NCBI GenBank assembly: GCA_963739375.1
Contig: CAVUAF010000021.1
Location: 4,720-68,719, forward strand
Length of the DNA stretch: 64,000 nt
Source of the DNA: CAVUAF01 sp963739375
GTDB taxonomy: Bacteria; Acidobacteriota; Terriglobia; Terriglobales; Acidobacteriaceae
Reading direction: 5' to 3'
Shown here: in pieces, positions 51,922-59,800 of the stretch
How the letters are laid out: each line of letters opens with the position of its first letter
How positions within the stretch are numbered: the stretch's first letter is position 1
The notes under the pieces: generated by a model
Told to the model about the DNA's origin: nothing
Databases searched by the model: none
What the model saw: the letters and a program-made list of their open reading frames with translations, nothing else
Position numbers and translations under genes: made by a program

Positions 51922-52653
51922 ATGCGCGTGCGCGTTCTCTTTTTCGGAGTGCTGAAAGAGCTGCTGGGACGGGCCAGTGACGAGGTGTCGCTGCCCGCGG
52001 GAGCGACGGTGGGGGATGTGGTGGCGCATTACGAAGCGCAGGCACCCAAGCTGCGGGAGTGGGCGAGATCGGTGGCGCTGGCGGTGAACCAGGAATACGC
52101 GTCGCCGGCGACGCCGCTGCACGACGGCGACGAAGTCGGGCTGCTGCCGCCGGTGAGCGGCGGCAAAGCGTCGGCGGATAAGGACGAGTCCCTGGTCCGC
52201 GTCGTGCACCAGCGCATCGTGCCGCACGACATTGTGCCGCCGCTGGAGCGCCCGGAAGACGGCGCCATCGTGCTGTTCGACGGCATCGTGCGCAACCACA
52301 GCCGCGGGCGGCCGACGCTGTTCCTGGAATACGAAGCTTACGAAGAGATGGCGCTGAAGGAGATGCGGGCGCTGGCCGCCGAGGCGCGCCAGCGTTTTGC
52401 TATCCGCAACCTGGCGCTGGTGCACCGGCTGGGCAGGCTGGAAATCGGCGAGAGCAGCGTGCTCATCGCCGTATTCGCGGCGCACCGCGCGGCGGCGTTC
52501 GAGGCCTGCCGATGGCTGATCGATACCCTGAAGAAAAAGGTCCCCATCTGGAAACGTGAGCACTTCGCCGACGGCGCAGTGTGGGCCGACGGCGAGCCCT
52601 TCCCCGGCGAAATCAAGACGGTGGGCACGGCGCCGGGGAGCGGCGACGCATGA
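51922..52653 (+). CDS. MoaD-MoaE fusion (molybdopterin synthase)
   Basis: The protein has 243 residues. The N-terminal MoaD part (MRVRVLFFGVLKELLGRASDE to LLPPVSGG, residues 1-80) is a ubiquitin-like sulfur carrier. The rest is MoaE: DGAIVLFDGIVRNHSRG, YEAYEEMALKEM, HRLGRLEIGESSVLIAVFAAHRAAAFEAC and KKKVPIWKREHF. Together they form molybdopterin synthase, which adds the dithiolene sulfurs to precursor Z. Oddity: MoaD normally ends in Gly-Gly, whose C-terminus must be free to carry sulfur, but here GG is followed by KASADKDES and MoaE. Cleavage, as for mycobacterial MoaX, would be needed. Overlaps the next gene start by four bases. Confidence 0.9.
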   Translation: MRVRVLFFGVLKELLGRASDEVSLPAGATVGDVVAHYEAQAPKLREWARSVALAVNQEYASPATPLHDGDEVGLLPPVSGGKASADKDESLVRVVHQRIVPHDIVPPLERPEDGAIVLFDGIVRNHSRGRPTLFLEYEAYEEMALKEMRALAAEARQRFAIRNLALVHRLGRLEIGESSVLIAVFAAHRAAAFEACRWLIDTLKKKVPIWKREHFADGAVWADGEPFPGEIKTVGTAPGSGDA

Positions 52654-53570
52654 GGCGCGCCTTTCTCCTGCTGGCCCTGGTGGCGCTGGGCGCGCCCGCG
52701 CTCGCGCAGCCACCGCCGGAGCCCGCCACCAGGCTCACGGTCAACGTCAAGCTGGTCAACGTGTTCGTCAGCGTGGTGGACCAGAACGGGGCGCCGGTGG
52801 GAGCGCTGGGCCGGGACAACTTCCAGATCTTCGAAGACGGGCTGAAACAGAACATCTCCGTGTTCGGGCGGGAGTCGGAGATGCCGCTCTCCATCGTGCT
52901 GGCCATCGACACCAGCCTGAGCACCAAGAAGGACATCAAGCTGGAGCTGGAGTCGGCGCGCGGCTTTGTGCACTCCATCCTGCGGCCGGTGGACCATCTC
53001 TCGCTCTACCAGTTTGACGAGATCGTGCAGGAGGTGGTGCCGTTTACCAGCCGGCTCGACGCCATTGACCACGGCATTGACCGCATCCGGGTGGGCTCGG
53101 CGACCGCGCTGTATGACGCCGTGTACCTGGGGGCCGGCGCGCTGAGCAAGCGCCAGGACCGCAAGGTCATGGTGGTGATCACCGACGGCGGCGATACCGC
53201 CAGCCGCACCAGCTATCAGGAGGCGCTGCGCGCGGCGCTGGAGGCGGAGGCGATCCTGTACAGCGTCATCATCGTGCCCATCGAGTCGAGCGCCGGACGC
53301 AACACCGGCGGCGAGCACGCGCTGATCCAGATGTCGCACGATACCGGCGGCAAGTATTTCTACGCCGGCACGGCGACGCAGCTGGAGCGCGTGTTCCGGC
53401 AGATCAGCGAAGAGCTGCGCACGCAGTACCTGCTGGCCTACTACCCCAAGCAGCGGCGGGCGGATTCCGAGTTCCGGCGCATCGAGGTCACGGTGACGCC
53501 GCCGCCCGGCGCCGCGCCGCCGCTGAACGCGCGCCATCGCACGGGGTATTACACGATGCCGGGGAAGTGA
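52650..53570 (+). CDS. Secreted VWA-domain protein of acidobacterial type
   Basis: The protein has 306 residues. Signal peptide MRRAFLLLALVALGAPALAQ. After a short N-terminal segment (VNVFVSVVDQNGAPVGALGRDNFQIFEDG) the VWA domain has the metal-binding DTSLS (a DxSxS MIDAS site), then later VVITDGGDTASRTS. The RNFQIFEDG/VWA/GYYTMPGK layout, ending ARHRTGYYTMP, is the family often annotated 'VWFA-related Acidobacterial domain', widely multiplied in this phylum. Function unknown, probably extracellular binding. ATGA overlap with the MoaD-MoaE gene links the two in one transcript without an obvious functional reason. Confidence 0.92.
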   Translation: MRRAFLLLALVALGAPALAQPPPEPATRLTVNVKLVNVFVSVVDQNGAPVGALGRDNFQIFEDGLKQNISVFGRESEMPLSIVLAIDTSLSTKKDIKLELESARGFVHSILRPVDHLSLYQFDEIVQEVVPFTSRLDAIDHGIDRIRVGSATALYDAVYLGAGALSKRQDRKVMVVITDGGDTASRTSYQEALRAALEAEAILYSVIIVPIESSAGRNTGGEHALIQMSHDTGGKYFYAGTATQLERVFRQISEELRTQYLLAYYPKQRRADSEFRRIEVTVTPPPGAAPPLNARHRTGYYTMPGK

Positions 53571-53599
53571 CCGCGGCCGTCCTTGCTACAATGTCGGGC

Positions 53600-53887
53600 A
53601 TGAAGCTGCGCGCCGTGCCGCCTGCGTCCCCGCTAAAAAAGAAGACCCCGCCGCCGGAAGACACGCGCCAGGAAGCCGAATACCTGAAGGCGCTGGGCGA
53701 GCAGCAGACGCCGGTGGTGATCAAGCTGCTCGACGGCGAAGAGGTGCGCGGCTGGATCGAGTACTACGATCGCGACATGGTGCGGCTGACGCGCGAAGGC
53801 GCGCCCAATCTGTTCATCTACAAGAACGAAATCGCCTACCTCGCGGAAGAAGGGCCACGGCGTGCCGCCAGCCCAGGACGGCGGTAG
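53600..53887 (+). CDS. Hfq-like RNA-binding protein
   Basis: The protein has 95 residues if started at ATG 53600; ATG 53591 and GTG 53567 are in the same frame. The core QQTPVVIKLLDGEEVRGWIEYYDRDMVRL and then NLFIYKNEIAYLAEE fits the Sm fold: Sm1-like strands, then the Sm2 motif in which IYKNEI corresponds to the VYKHAI of E. coli Hfq. The usual His of the RNA site is Asn here. A lysine-rich lead (LKKKTPPPEDTRQEAEYL) precedes it. If real, it would act in small-RNA pairing and mRNA decay as a hexamer. Followed eight bases later by suhB. Confidence 0.75.
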   Translation: MKLRAVPPASPLKKKTPPPEDTRQEAEYLKALGEQQTPVVIKLLDGEEVRGWIEYYDRDMVRLTREGAPNLFIYKNEIAYLAEEGPRRAASPGRR

Positions 53888-53895
53888 CGCGAGCC

Positions 53896-54741
53896 TTGTC
53901 CCAGCCACTTGAATTCGTCCCGGGCATCGCGGAGATTGCGCGCGAGGCGGGAGCGTTGCTGCGCGAGCTCTTCGCGCGCCGCGTCACCATCGAGTACAAG
54001 GGCGAAGTGGACCTGGTGACGGAGGCCGACCGGCGCAGCGAAGCGCTGGTGGTGGGGCGCATCCGCGAGCGCTGGCCGGGACACGACATTCTCGGGGAAG
54101 AGGGAACGCGGTCGGATTCGGGCAGCGAGTGGCGCTGGTATGTCGATCCGCTGGACGGCACCACGAATTTCGCGCACGGCTTTCCGGTGTTTTGCGTCTC
54201 GATTGCGGTGGAACATCGCGGCGAGCTGGCGGCCGGCGTGCTTTACGACCCGATGCGCGACGAGCTGTTTGCCGCCGAGCGCGGCAGCGGCGCCACGCTG
54301 AATGGGAAGCCGATCCAAGTTTCCGCGACGGAGAAGCTGAACGAGTCGCTAGTGGCCACCGGCTTCCCCAGCTTCAAGCGACACAAGAACCCCAACATCC
54401 ACTTCTATCACCAGATCACGCTGCGCACGCACGGAGTGCGGCGCGCGGGGTCGGCAGCGCTGGACCTGGCGTGCGTCGCGGCAGGACGCTTCGACGGCTT
54501 CTGGGAGTTCAACCTGAATTCCTGGGACGTGGCCGCGGGCGCGCTGCTGGTGCGGGAGGCTGGGGGCGTGGTGACCGACCTAGGCGGCGGCGCCTTCGAT
54601 CATCGCCAGCCGCGCGAGACCCTCGCCAGCAACGGGCGCATCCAGGGCGCGCTGGTGGCGGAATTCCAGGCAATCATCGGTGGGCGCGGCCTGGAACCGT
54701 TGCCTTCGCCGGTGGAGTACGGGCGCGAGCGCGGCCGCTGA
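53896..54741 (+). CDS. suhB: Inositol monophosphatase-family protein
   Basis: The protein has 281 residues from TTG. The metal and active-site motif WYVDPLDGTTNFAHGFPVF and GEEGT, with the late motif NLNSWDVAAGALLVREAGG, are diagnostic of inositol monophosphatase/SuhB. It hydrolyses myo-inositol-1-phosphate and related sugar phosphates with Mg ions; the E. coli homologue also affects rRNA transcription. Eight bases separate it from the Hfq-like gene, so the two share a transcript. The extra C-terminal 20 residues (RGLEPLPSPVEYGRERGR) are non-conserved. Confidence 0.92.
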   Translation: MSQPLEFVPGIAEIAREAGALLRELFARRVTIEYKGEVDLVTEADRRSEALVVGRIRERWPGHDILGEEGTRSDSGSEWRWYVDPLDGTTNFAHGFPVFCVSIAVEHRGELAAGVLYDPMRDELFAAERGSGATLNGKPIQVSATEKLNESLVATGFPSFKRHKNPNIHFYHQITLRTHGVRRAGSAALDLACVAAGRFDGFWEFNLNSWDVAAGALLVREAGGVVTDLGGGAFDHRQPRETLASNGRIQGALVAEFQAIIGGRGLEPLPSPVEYGRERGR

Positions 54742-54799
54742 GGATCTCACTTGCACGCGGCGCCGCCCTCCGTTATGTTCCCGCTTTCCGGAGAAGATC

Positions 54800-55309
54800 A
54801 TGTCTGCGGCTGATCCTGCCGTTGATTACCAGCACGCCATCCTCGACGTGTGGGCCACGAATGACCGGCTGAACCAGATGCTGATCACGAGCATCGACGA
54901 GGGCGCCTGGCGCGCGAGCCCGCCGGGGCGGATGCGGCGCACGCCGGCGTCGCTCTTTGCGCATATTCACAACAGCCGCCTGATGTGGCTGAAGCAGGTC
55001 GCGCGCCACAAGAAGCTGCCGGCGAAACTCGACGGCGCGAAATGCAGCCGCCGGCAGGCAGGCGCGACGCTGGCGCGCAGCGCGACCGCCGTCGGGGAAG
55101 TGCTGGCCGCGGCGCTGGCCCAACCCGGAGGGCGCATCGCGCAGTTCGGGGCGCCCTTCGCCTTCTTCAATTATCTGGCATGGCATGAGGCGCACCACCG
55201 CGGCCAGATCCTCACCCTGGCGCGGCTGGCGGGATACGCCCTGCCAGAGGATGCGACCTACGGTATCTGGATTACGCTGCGCCAGCGCGGACTGGCGGCG
55301 TCGCGGTGA
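54800..55309 (+). CDS. DinB-family four-helix protein
   Basis: The protein has 169 residues. The DinB/YfiT pattern is seen: an N-terminal helix YQHAILDVWATNDRL, SLFAHIHNSRLMWL with a His, and the late NYLAWHEAHHRGQILTLARLAG, whose HxxxH would complete a three-His metal site. Members include thiol transferases and DNA-damage-induced proteins of unknown role. Start ATG preceded by CCGGAGAAG. It follows suhB by 58 bases on the same strand and the next gene overlaps its end region closely. Confidence 0.85.
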   Translation: MSAADPAVDYQHAILDVWATNDRLNQMLITSIDEGAWRASPPGRMRRTPASLFAHIHNSRLMWLKQVARHKKLPAKLDGAKCSRRQAGATLARSATAVGEVLAAALAQPGGRIAQFGAPFAFFNYLAWHEAHHRGQILTLARLAGYALPEDATYGIWITLRQRGLAASR

Positions 55310-55338
55310 AATCTTCGCAACCGATGAGGGAGGACTTC

Positions 55339-56295
55339 ATGTCACGCGAGAAGAAGCTTTGCTGCCAAGGCACCACGCTGCTGACACTCCTCTGCCTGCT
55401 GGTGGCGCCGCTACGGGGAGCGGAGCCCGCGGGGAAGGTTGATGCCGCGTATGTCGCCGAGATCCAGAAGTTCCGCGCCGCGCGCGTCAACAGCGACAAG
55501 ATGAACTGGGCGACGCTGGCCGGGCTCTTCTGGCTGAAGCCCGGCGCGCACACCTTCGGCGCAGGCCCGGACAACGAGTTCGTGCTGCCCAAAGGGTCGG
55601 CGCCCGCCAAGTGCGGCGTCTTCGAGTTGAACAACGGGGAAGTGACGGTGAAGCTGGAGCGCGACGTCCCTGGGCGCATTGACGGCAAGGCCACCACGGC
55701 GGCCAAACTGCAGTCGGATGCCGAGGGCGAGCGGCAGCCGACGATTCTCGAGATCAACCGGCTGCAGATGAAGGTGATCCAACGGAACCAGCGCATCGGT
55801 GTCCGCCTAAAGGACCTGGCGAGCCCCAACCTGCGCAACTTCCATGCGGCGGAGTGGTATCCCATCGATCCCGCCTACCGCGTGGTGGCGAACTGGGAGC
55901 CCTCCGACGGCACCCGGAAGATCATCGTGCCCAACATCCTCGGAGACGCCGTGCCGGTCACCATTCCCGGGGTGGCGCGGTTCACGCTGCAGGGCCAGCA
56001 ATTCACGCTGACTCCCGTCGAGGGCGACCCCAAGGACAGCATGGAGTTCGTCTTCGCCGACGGCACCACCAAGACGGAAACGTATCCCGCGGGACGCATG
56101 GTGGATGCCGGCCCGGTCAAGGACGGCAAGCTGATCATCGACTTCAACCAGGCCTACAACCCGCCGTGCGCGGTGACGCCGTATGCCACGTGTCCGCTGC
56201 CGCCAAAGGAGAACCGGCTTGCGGTGGCGGTGCGGGCGGGAGAAAAGTACGGGGCCAAGGAACGCGCCGCCCACCAGACTCCGGCGCTGCCTTAG
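55339..56295 (+). CDS. DUF1684-family secreted protein
   Basis: The protein has 318 residues. Start ATG with GGGAGG six bases upstream; an earlier GTG is in frame. A signal-like hydrophobic segment (TTLLTLLCLLVAPLRG) follows a charged lead. The family signature is complete: LAGLFWLKPGAHTFG, AEWYPIDPAYRVVA, and the highly conserved end DFNQAYNPPCAVTPYATCPLPPKENRL with two cysteines. Function unknown; it is common in acidobacteria and bacteroidetes as an exported protein. No pathway link with the neighbours. Confidence 0.88.
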   Translation: MSREKKLCCQGTTLLTLLCLLVAPLRGAEPAGKVDAAYVAEIQKFRAARVNSDKMNWATLAGLFWLKPGAHTFGAGPDNEFVLPKGSAPAKCGVFELNNGEVTVKLERDVPGRIDGKATTAAKLQSDAEGERQPTILEINRLQMKVIQRNQRIGVRLKDLASPNLRNFHAAEWYPIDPAYRVVANWEPSDGTRKIIVPNILGDAVPVTIPGVARFTLQGQQFTLTPVEGDPKDSMEFVFADGTTKTETYPAGRMVDAGPVKDGKLIIDFNQAYNPPCAVTPYATCPLPPKENRLAVAVRAGEKYGAKERAAHQTPALP

Positions 56296-56341
56296 CTGCC
56301 CGCGGCAATGTCGAATTGGGGAGTTTTGTTAGGATGAAGAA

Positions 56342-58424
56342 GTGACCATCTCCCCGCTCGCGCGCGAAGTCCACAAGCGCCCTGACCGCGTGAAACTCCC
56401 GGGCCGCGTCCTGTTCCTCACCGAAGATCCGGAGCTGATCCGGCGGCAACTGGCGGGCGAAGACCTGCCCTGGGACACGAAGCATCCAGCGGCCAATCCC
56501 AAGCTGCGCGACGACATCTCCACCGACGAAATCACCCCGGCGCACATCTGCTTCTTCTTCGACGAGACGCTGGGCGAGTTCCCGTACACCGGGCTGAAGT
56601 GCGGCGCCGAGGTGCCCATCAAGCGCGGCGACGTGAAGCGCGGCGGCTTTGTGGCGGCGGTCAGCGGGAAGCGGCGCGGCAAGGGGTCGAGCCGCGAGCA
56701 GTCGCCCTACGCCGAGCGCTGCGCCGGCATCCAGCTGGTGATCGCGGAAAACATCGAGCGCATCTACCAGCAGAATTGCCAGAACCTCGGCGTCCTGACC
56801 TCGACCGACTTCAGCCTCATTGACTGCATCCGGCGTGGGGAGGAAATCCCGTTGCGCGTCTTCACCGCCGGCGAAGACGAGATCACCCGGCAGGTGATCG
56901 AGTACGGCGGGCTGTTCCCGTTCAACGTGGCACGCCTGCAGAAGAAAGTCTTCCTGCCGGCCATCACGACCGCGCCGCGGCCGATGACCATCGCCGAGAA
57001 GATTTTTGCGCGCCACATGCTGGATTACTCAGAGGTGGCGACGGGCGACCCCGCGCGTCTTGACGCGGGCGAGTCGCCCGCGTCCACCCAAGTTAAAGTT
57101 GGGGTGCCGGCCGTCAAACCCGGCGACACCGGTTTCGCGCGCACCGACCTGCGCTTCAGCCACGAGTACGTCACCCCCATGGCGGCCATCTTCTTCGAGC
57201 ACTACCTGGGAAAAGAGGCGAAGGTCAACGATCCGGGAAGCATCCTCTTCTTCCGCGACCACCTGACGTTTCTCGACGAGGTGATCTCGGAAGAGAAGAA
57301 GAAGATGGGGCTGCTGGACCTGGCCACGCAACTCAAGCTCAAGCAGGAAGAGTTTGGCCAGCGGCAGGGCATCAAGCTGCACGGCGAGCTGCGCGACCGC
57401 AAAGGCTCGGAGGGAATCTGCCACTCGGTGGTGGCGGAAAGCTACGCGCTGCCGGGGCAGCTGAACGTCGGGTCGGATTCGCATACCCCGCACGTTGGGG
57501 CGGTGGGATGCGTGGCCTTCGGGATCGGCACCACCGACGTCTTCAATTCCTGGATCACGAAGGACATGCGGGTGCGGGTGCCGGAGTCGGTGAAGGTGGT
57601 CATTCACGGGCGGCGCAGGCCGAACGTCACTGCCAAGGACTTCATCCTGAAGATTCTGGCGCTCGACTACGTGCGCAGCGGCAAGGCGCTGGCCAAGGTC
57701 ATGGAGTATGCCGGCGAGGCGATCGCGGAGCTCGACGTGGACGAGCGCGCCACCATGACCAACATGGCGGCGGAGATCGGCGGATTTACCGGCATCGTGG
57801 CCCCGGACCAGCAGCGTCGTGGAATTCCTCCGGGAACGGCGCGGCGAGGCCTGGATGCCGATGTGGGCACAGCTCGTCGAAGGCCTGCACAGCGATCCCG
57901 GCGCCGAGTACGCGCACGTCATCGAACTGAACGCGGACGAGATTTATCCCATGGTGGCGACGCCCGGCGACCCAGGCAACGGCAGGGAGGTGCGCGCGCT
58001 GCACACCCCGGTGCCGGTGGAGATCGCGTATGGCGGCACCTGCACCGCCGGCAAGAATGCCGACATGGACATGTACGCGCGGGTGCTCGCGGCGGCGCTG
58101 GGCCAGGGGCGGCGCGTGGCCGACGCGGTGAAGTTCTACATCCAGTTCGGCTCACAGGAGACGCGCGAATACTGCGTGCGCAAAGGCTACGTCGAGGTGT
58201 TCCGGCAGGCGGGGGCGATCCTCCTCGAGCCCAGCTGCGGGGCGTGCATCAATGCCGGGCCGGGAGTGAGCACGCGTCCCGACCAGGTGGTGATCAGCGC
58301 GCAGAACCGCAACTTCCCGGGCCGCAGTGGTCCCGGGCAGATGTACCTGGCCTCGCCGCTGACGGTGGCCGCGAGCGCGGTGGCGGGATACATCTGCGAG
58401 TACGAGCCGGCGGTCGCGCAGTAA
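56342..58424 (+). CDS. Aconitase-family hydratase with swivel domain first, frameshifted
   Basis: About 694 residues across one indel, starting at GTG. The first 200 residues form the swivel domain (DDISTDEITPAHICFFFDE, GAEVPIKRGDVKRGGFVAAVSGKRRGKGSSREQSPYAE), which in leuD is a separate subunit and in most aconitases comes last. Then the Fe-S domains: SEGICHSVVAESYALPGQLNVGSDSHTPHVGAVGC and, after an extra base at about 57814, the third part with PSCGACINAGPGVSTRPDQ and NRNFPGRSGPGQMYLASP. All three cluster cysteines are present. It probably isomerises citrate or a related hydroxyacid; the order recalls AcnB without its HEAT domain. Residues near 242-250 (AGESPASTQ) come from a palindromic element also in the kinase gene. 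A terminator follows. Confidence 0.85.
57065..57090. repeat. Palindromic element inside the aconitase-family gene
   Basis: Same sequence and same reading frame as 6482-6507 except for one base, encoding AGESPASTQ. It lies between the swivel and Fe-S domains, followed by VKVGVPAVKPGDTGF, and has no counterpart in related enzymes as far as I can recall. Confidence 0.8.
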
Positions 58425-58441
58425 GGCCGCGCTCGCACCCC

Positions 58442-58467
58442 GCCGGGGCTGCTCGCCCCGGCTTTTT
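58442..58467 (+). terminator. Terminator after the aconitase-family gene
   Basis: Stem GCCGGGG/CCCCGGC with a seven-base loop and a TTTTT run, 18 bases after the stop. Confidence 0.88.
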
Positions 58468-58533
58468 CCTGGGCCGGCTTGCGGCATGGCGTGCTCTCAA
58501 TCGCCGAGATCGCCGGCATCGGCGCCGGCGCGG

Positions 58534-59557
58534 CTACGAACCTACGTAGCGGGCGTAGAGGGAGCGGGCGACGGCGGTGTCGGTGGTGCCCTTGATGATG
58601 GCGCGGCCGTCGGGGAAGAGCGTGAGCTCGTAGGGGTCGCGGAAGAATTTCAGGACGAATTCATTGTGGCGGACCGGGCCGTGCGGAGCGAGGCGGCGCT
58701 CCAGTTCGGCGAAGTCTACCGGGCGCTGGCGCTCGTGGATCTGGACGGAGTTGCGGCCGCACAGAGTGATGTGCGGGCGGCTCGCGCCGGCCAGGTGGAC
58801 GAAATCCCGCTGGCCGCAGCAGCGGCAATCGGCGCGCGGGGTAGCGGCGGCGATGGCGACGTGCTCGTTGCGCCACACGTCGAGCGAGAGCAGGGTGCGG
58901 CGCAGCACGCTCTCGGCGCCGACCAGGAGTTTGAAGGCTTCGGTGGCGGCCAGGGAGGCGATGGCATTGGCCGCGCTGTTCAGGATGCCGCGTGGTATCG
59001 CAGGTCTCGACCATGCCGGTGGGCGGCTCGGGGAAGACGCAGGCGAGGCAGGCGGTGCGCCCGGGGAGCACGTTCATGGTCACGCCATAGCTGCCCACGG
59101 CGGCGGTGTAGATCCAGGGGACGTTTTCGCGCACCGCAAAATCGTTCAGCAGGTAGCGGGTCTCGAAGTTGTCGGTGCCATCGAGGATGAGCGGCACGCC
59201 CGCCAGCAGCGTCTCCGCGTTCTGGGGAGTGAGGTCGGCGACGATGGGCTCCACCTGCACCTCGGAATTGCAGGCGGCGAGGCGGCGGGCGGCGGCGATC
59301 GCCTTGGGCAGCGATTGCTGCGCGTCGGCTTCCTCGAACAGCGACTGGCGCTGCAGGTTGCTGAGCTCGACGTAGTCGCGGTCCACAATGCGGAGGTGGC
59401 CGACGCCGGCGCGGGCCAGCAGGGAAGCCAGCACCGAGCCGGTGGCGCCGCACCCGACCAGGACGACGCTTGCGGCCCGCAGGCGCTCCTGGCCCTCCCG
59501 CCCGATGGGGGCGAACAAGACCTGCCGGGAGTAGCGTTCCTCAGGTGTCACGGGCAT
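58534..59557 (-). CDS. ThiF/MoeB-family adenylyltransferase, frameshifted
   Basis: About 341 residues across one indel. The nucleotide-binding motif VVLVGCGATGSVLASLLARAGVGHLRIVDRDYVELSNLQRQ and the DGTDNFETRYLLNDF site are typical E1-like enzymes, which adenylate the C-terminal Gly of a ubiquitin-like sulfur carrier (ThiS, MoaD). The zinc CxxC is in RADCRCCGQRDF. An extra base at about 58991 follows VETCDT; the continuing frame is RGILNSAANAIASLAATEAFKLL. A C-terminal segment of about 80 residues (HITLCGRNSVQIHERQRPVDF and on) resembles an extra carrier-binding domain. It may serve the MoaD-MoaE protein at 51.9 kb, but no molybdenum genes are directly beside it. Confidence 0.85.
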
Positions 59558-59800
59558 GCGCGAAAGGCAGGTTTATTATAGGTCGCGGATGCAGGCGGCG
59601 GCCGGCCGGACGAGGTAAGGGGCTGGCCGCGCAAGAGTTGCGGCCCCGGGACGGGCGTCGCTGGGGACCACCGGCGGCGCCGCGAGCGACATCGAAGGAA
59701 GCGTCCTGTTCGGCTGAGAGACGAAGTGGAAGCGCGTTCCGGCACGGCGTGCGGGAACGCTTTTGGGGCCGATTTGCTGCCGAATCACCTGCGCAAACTC

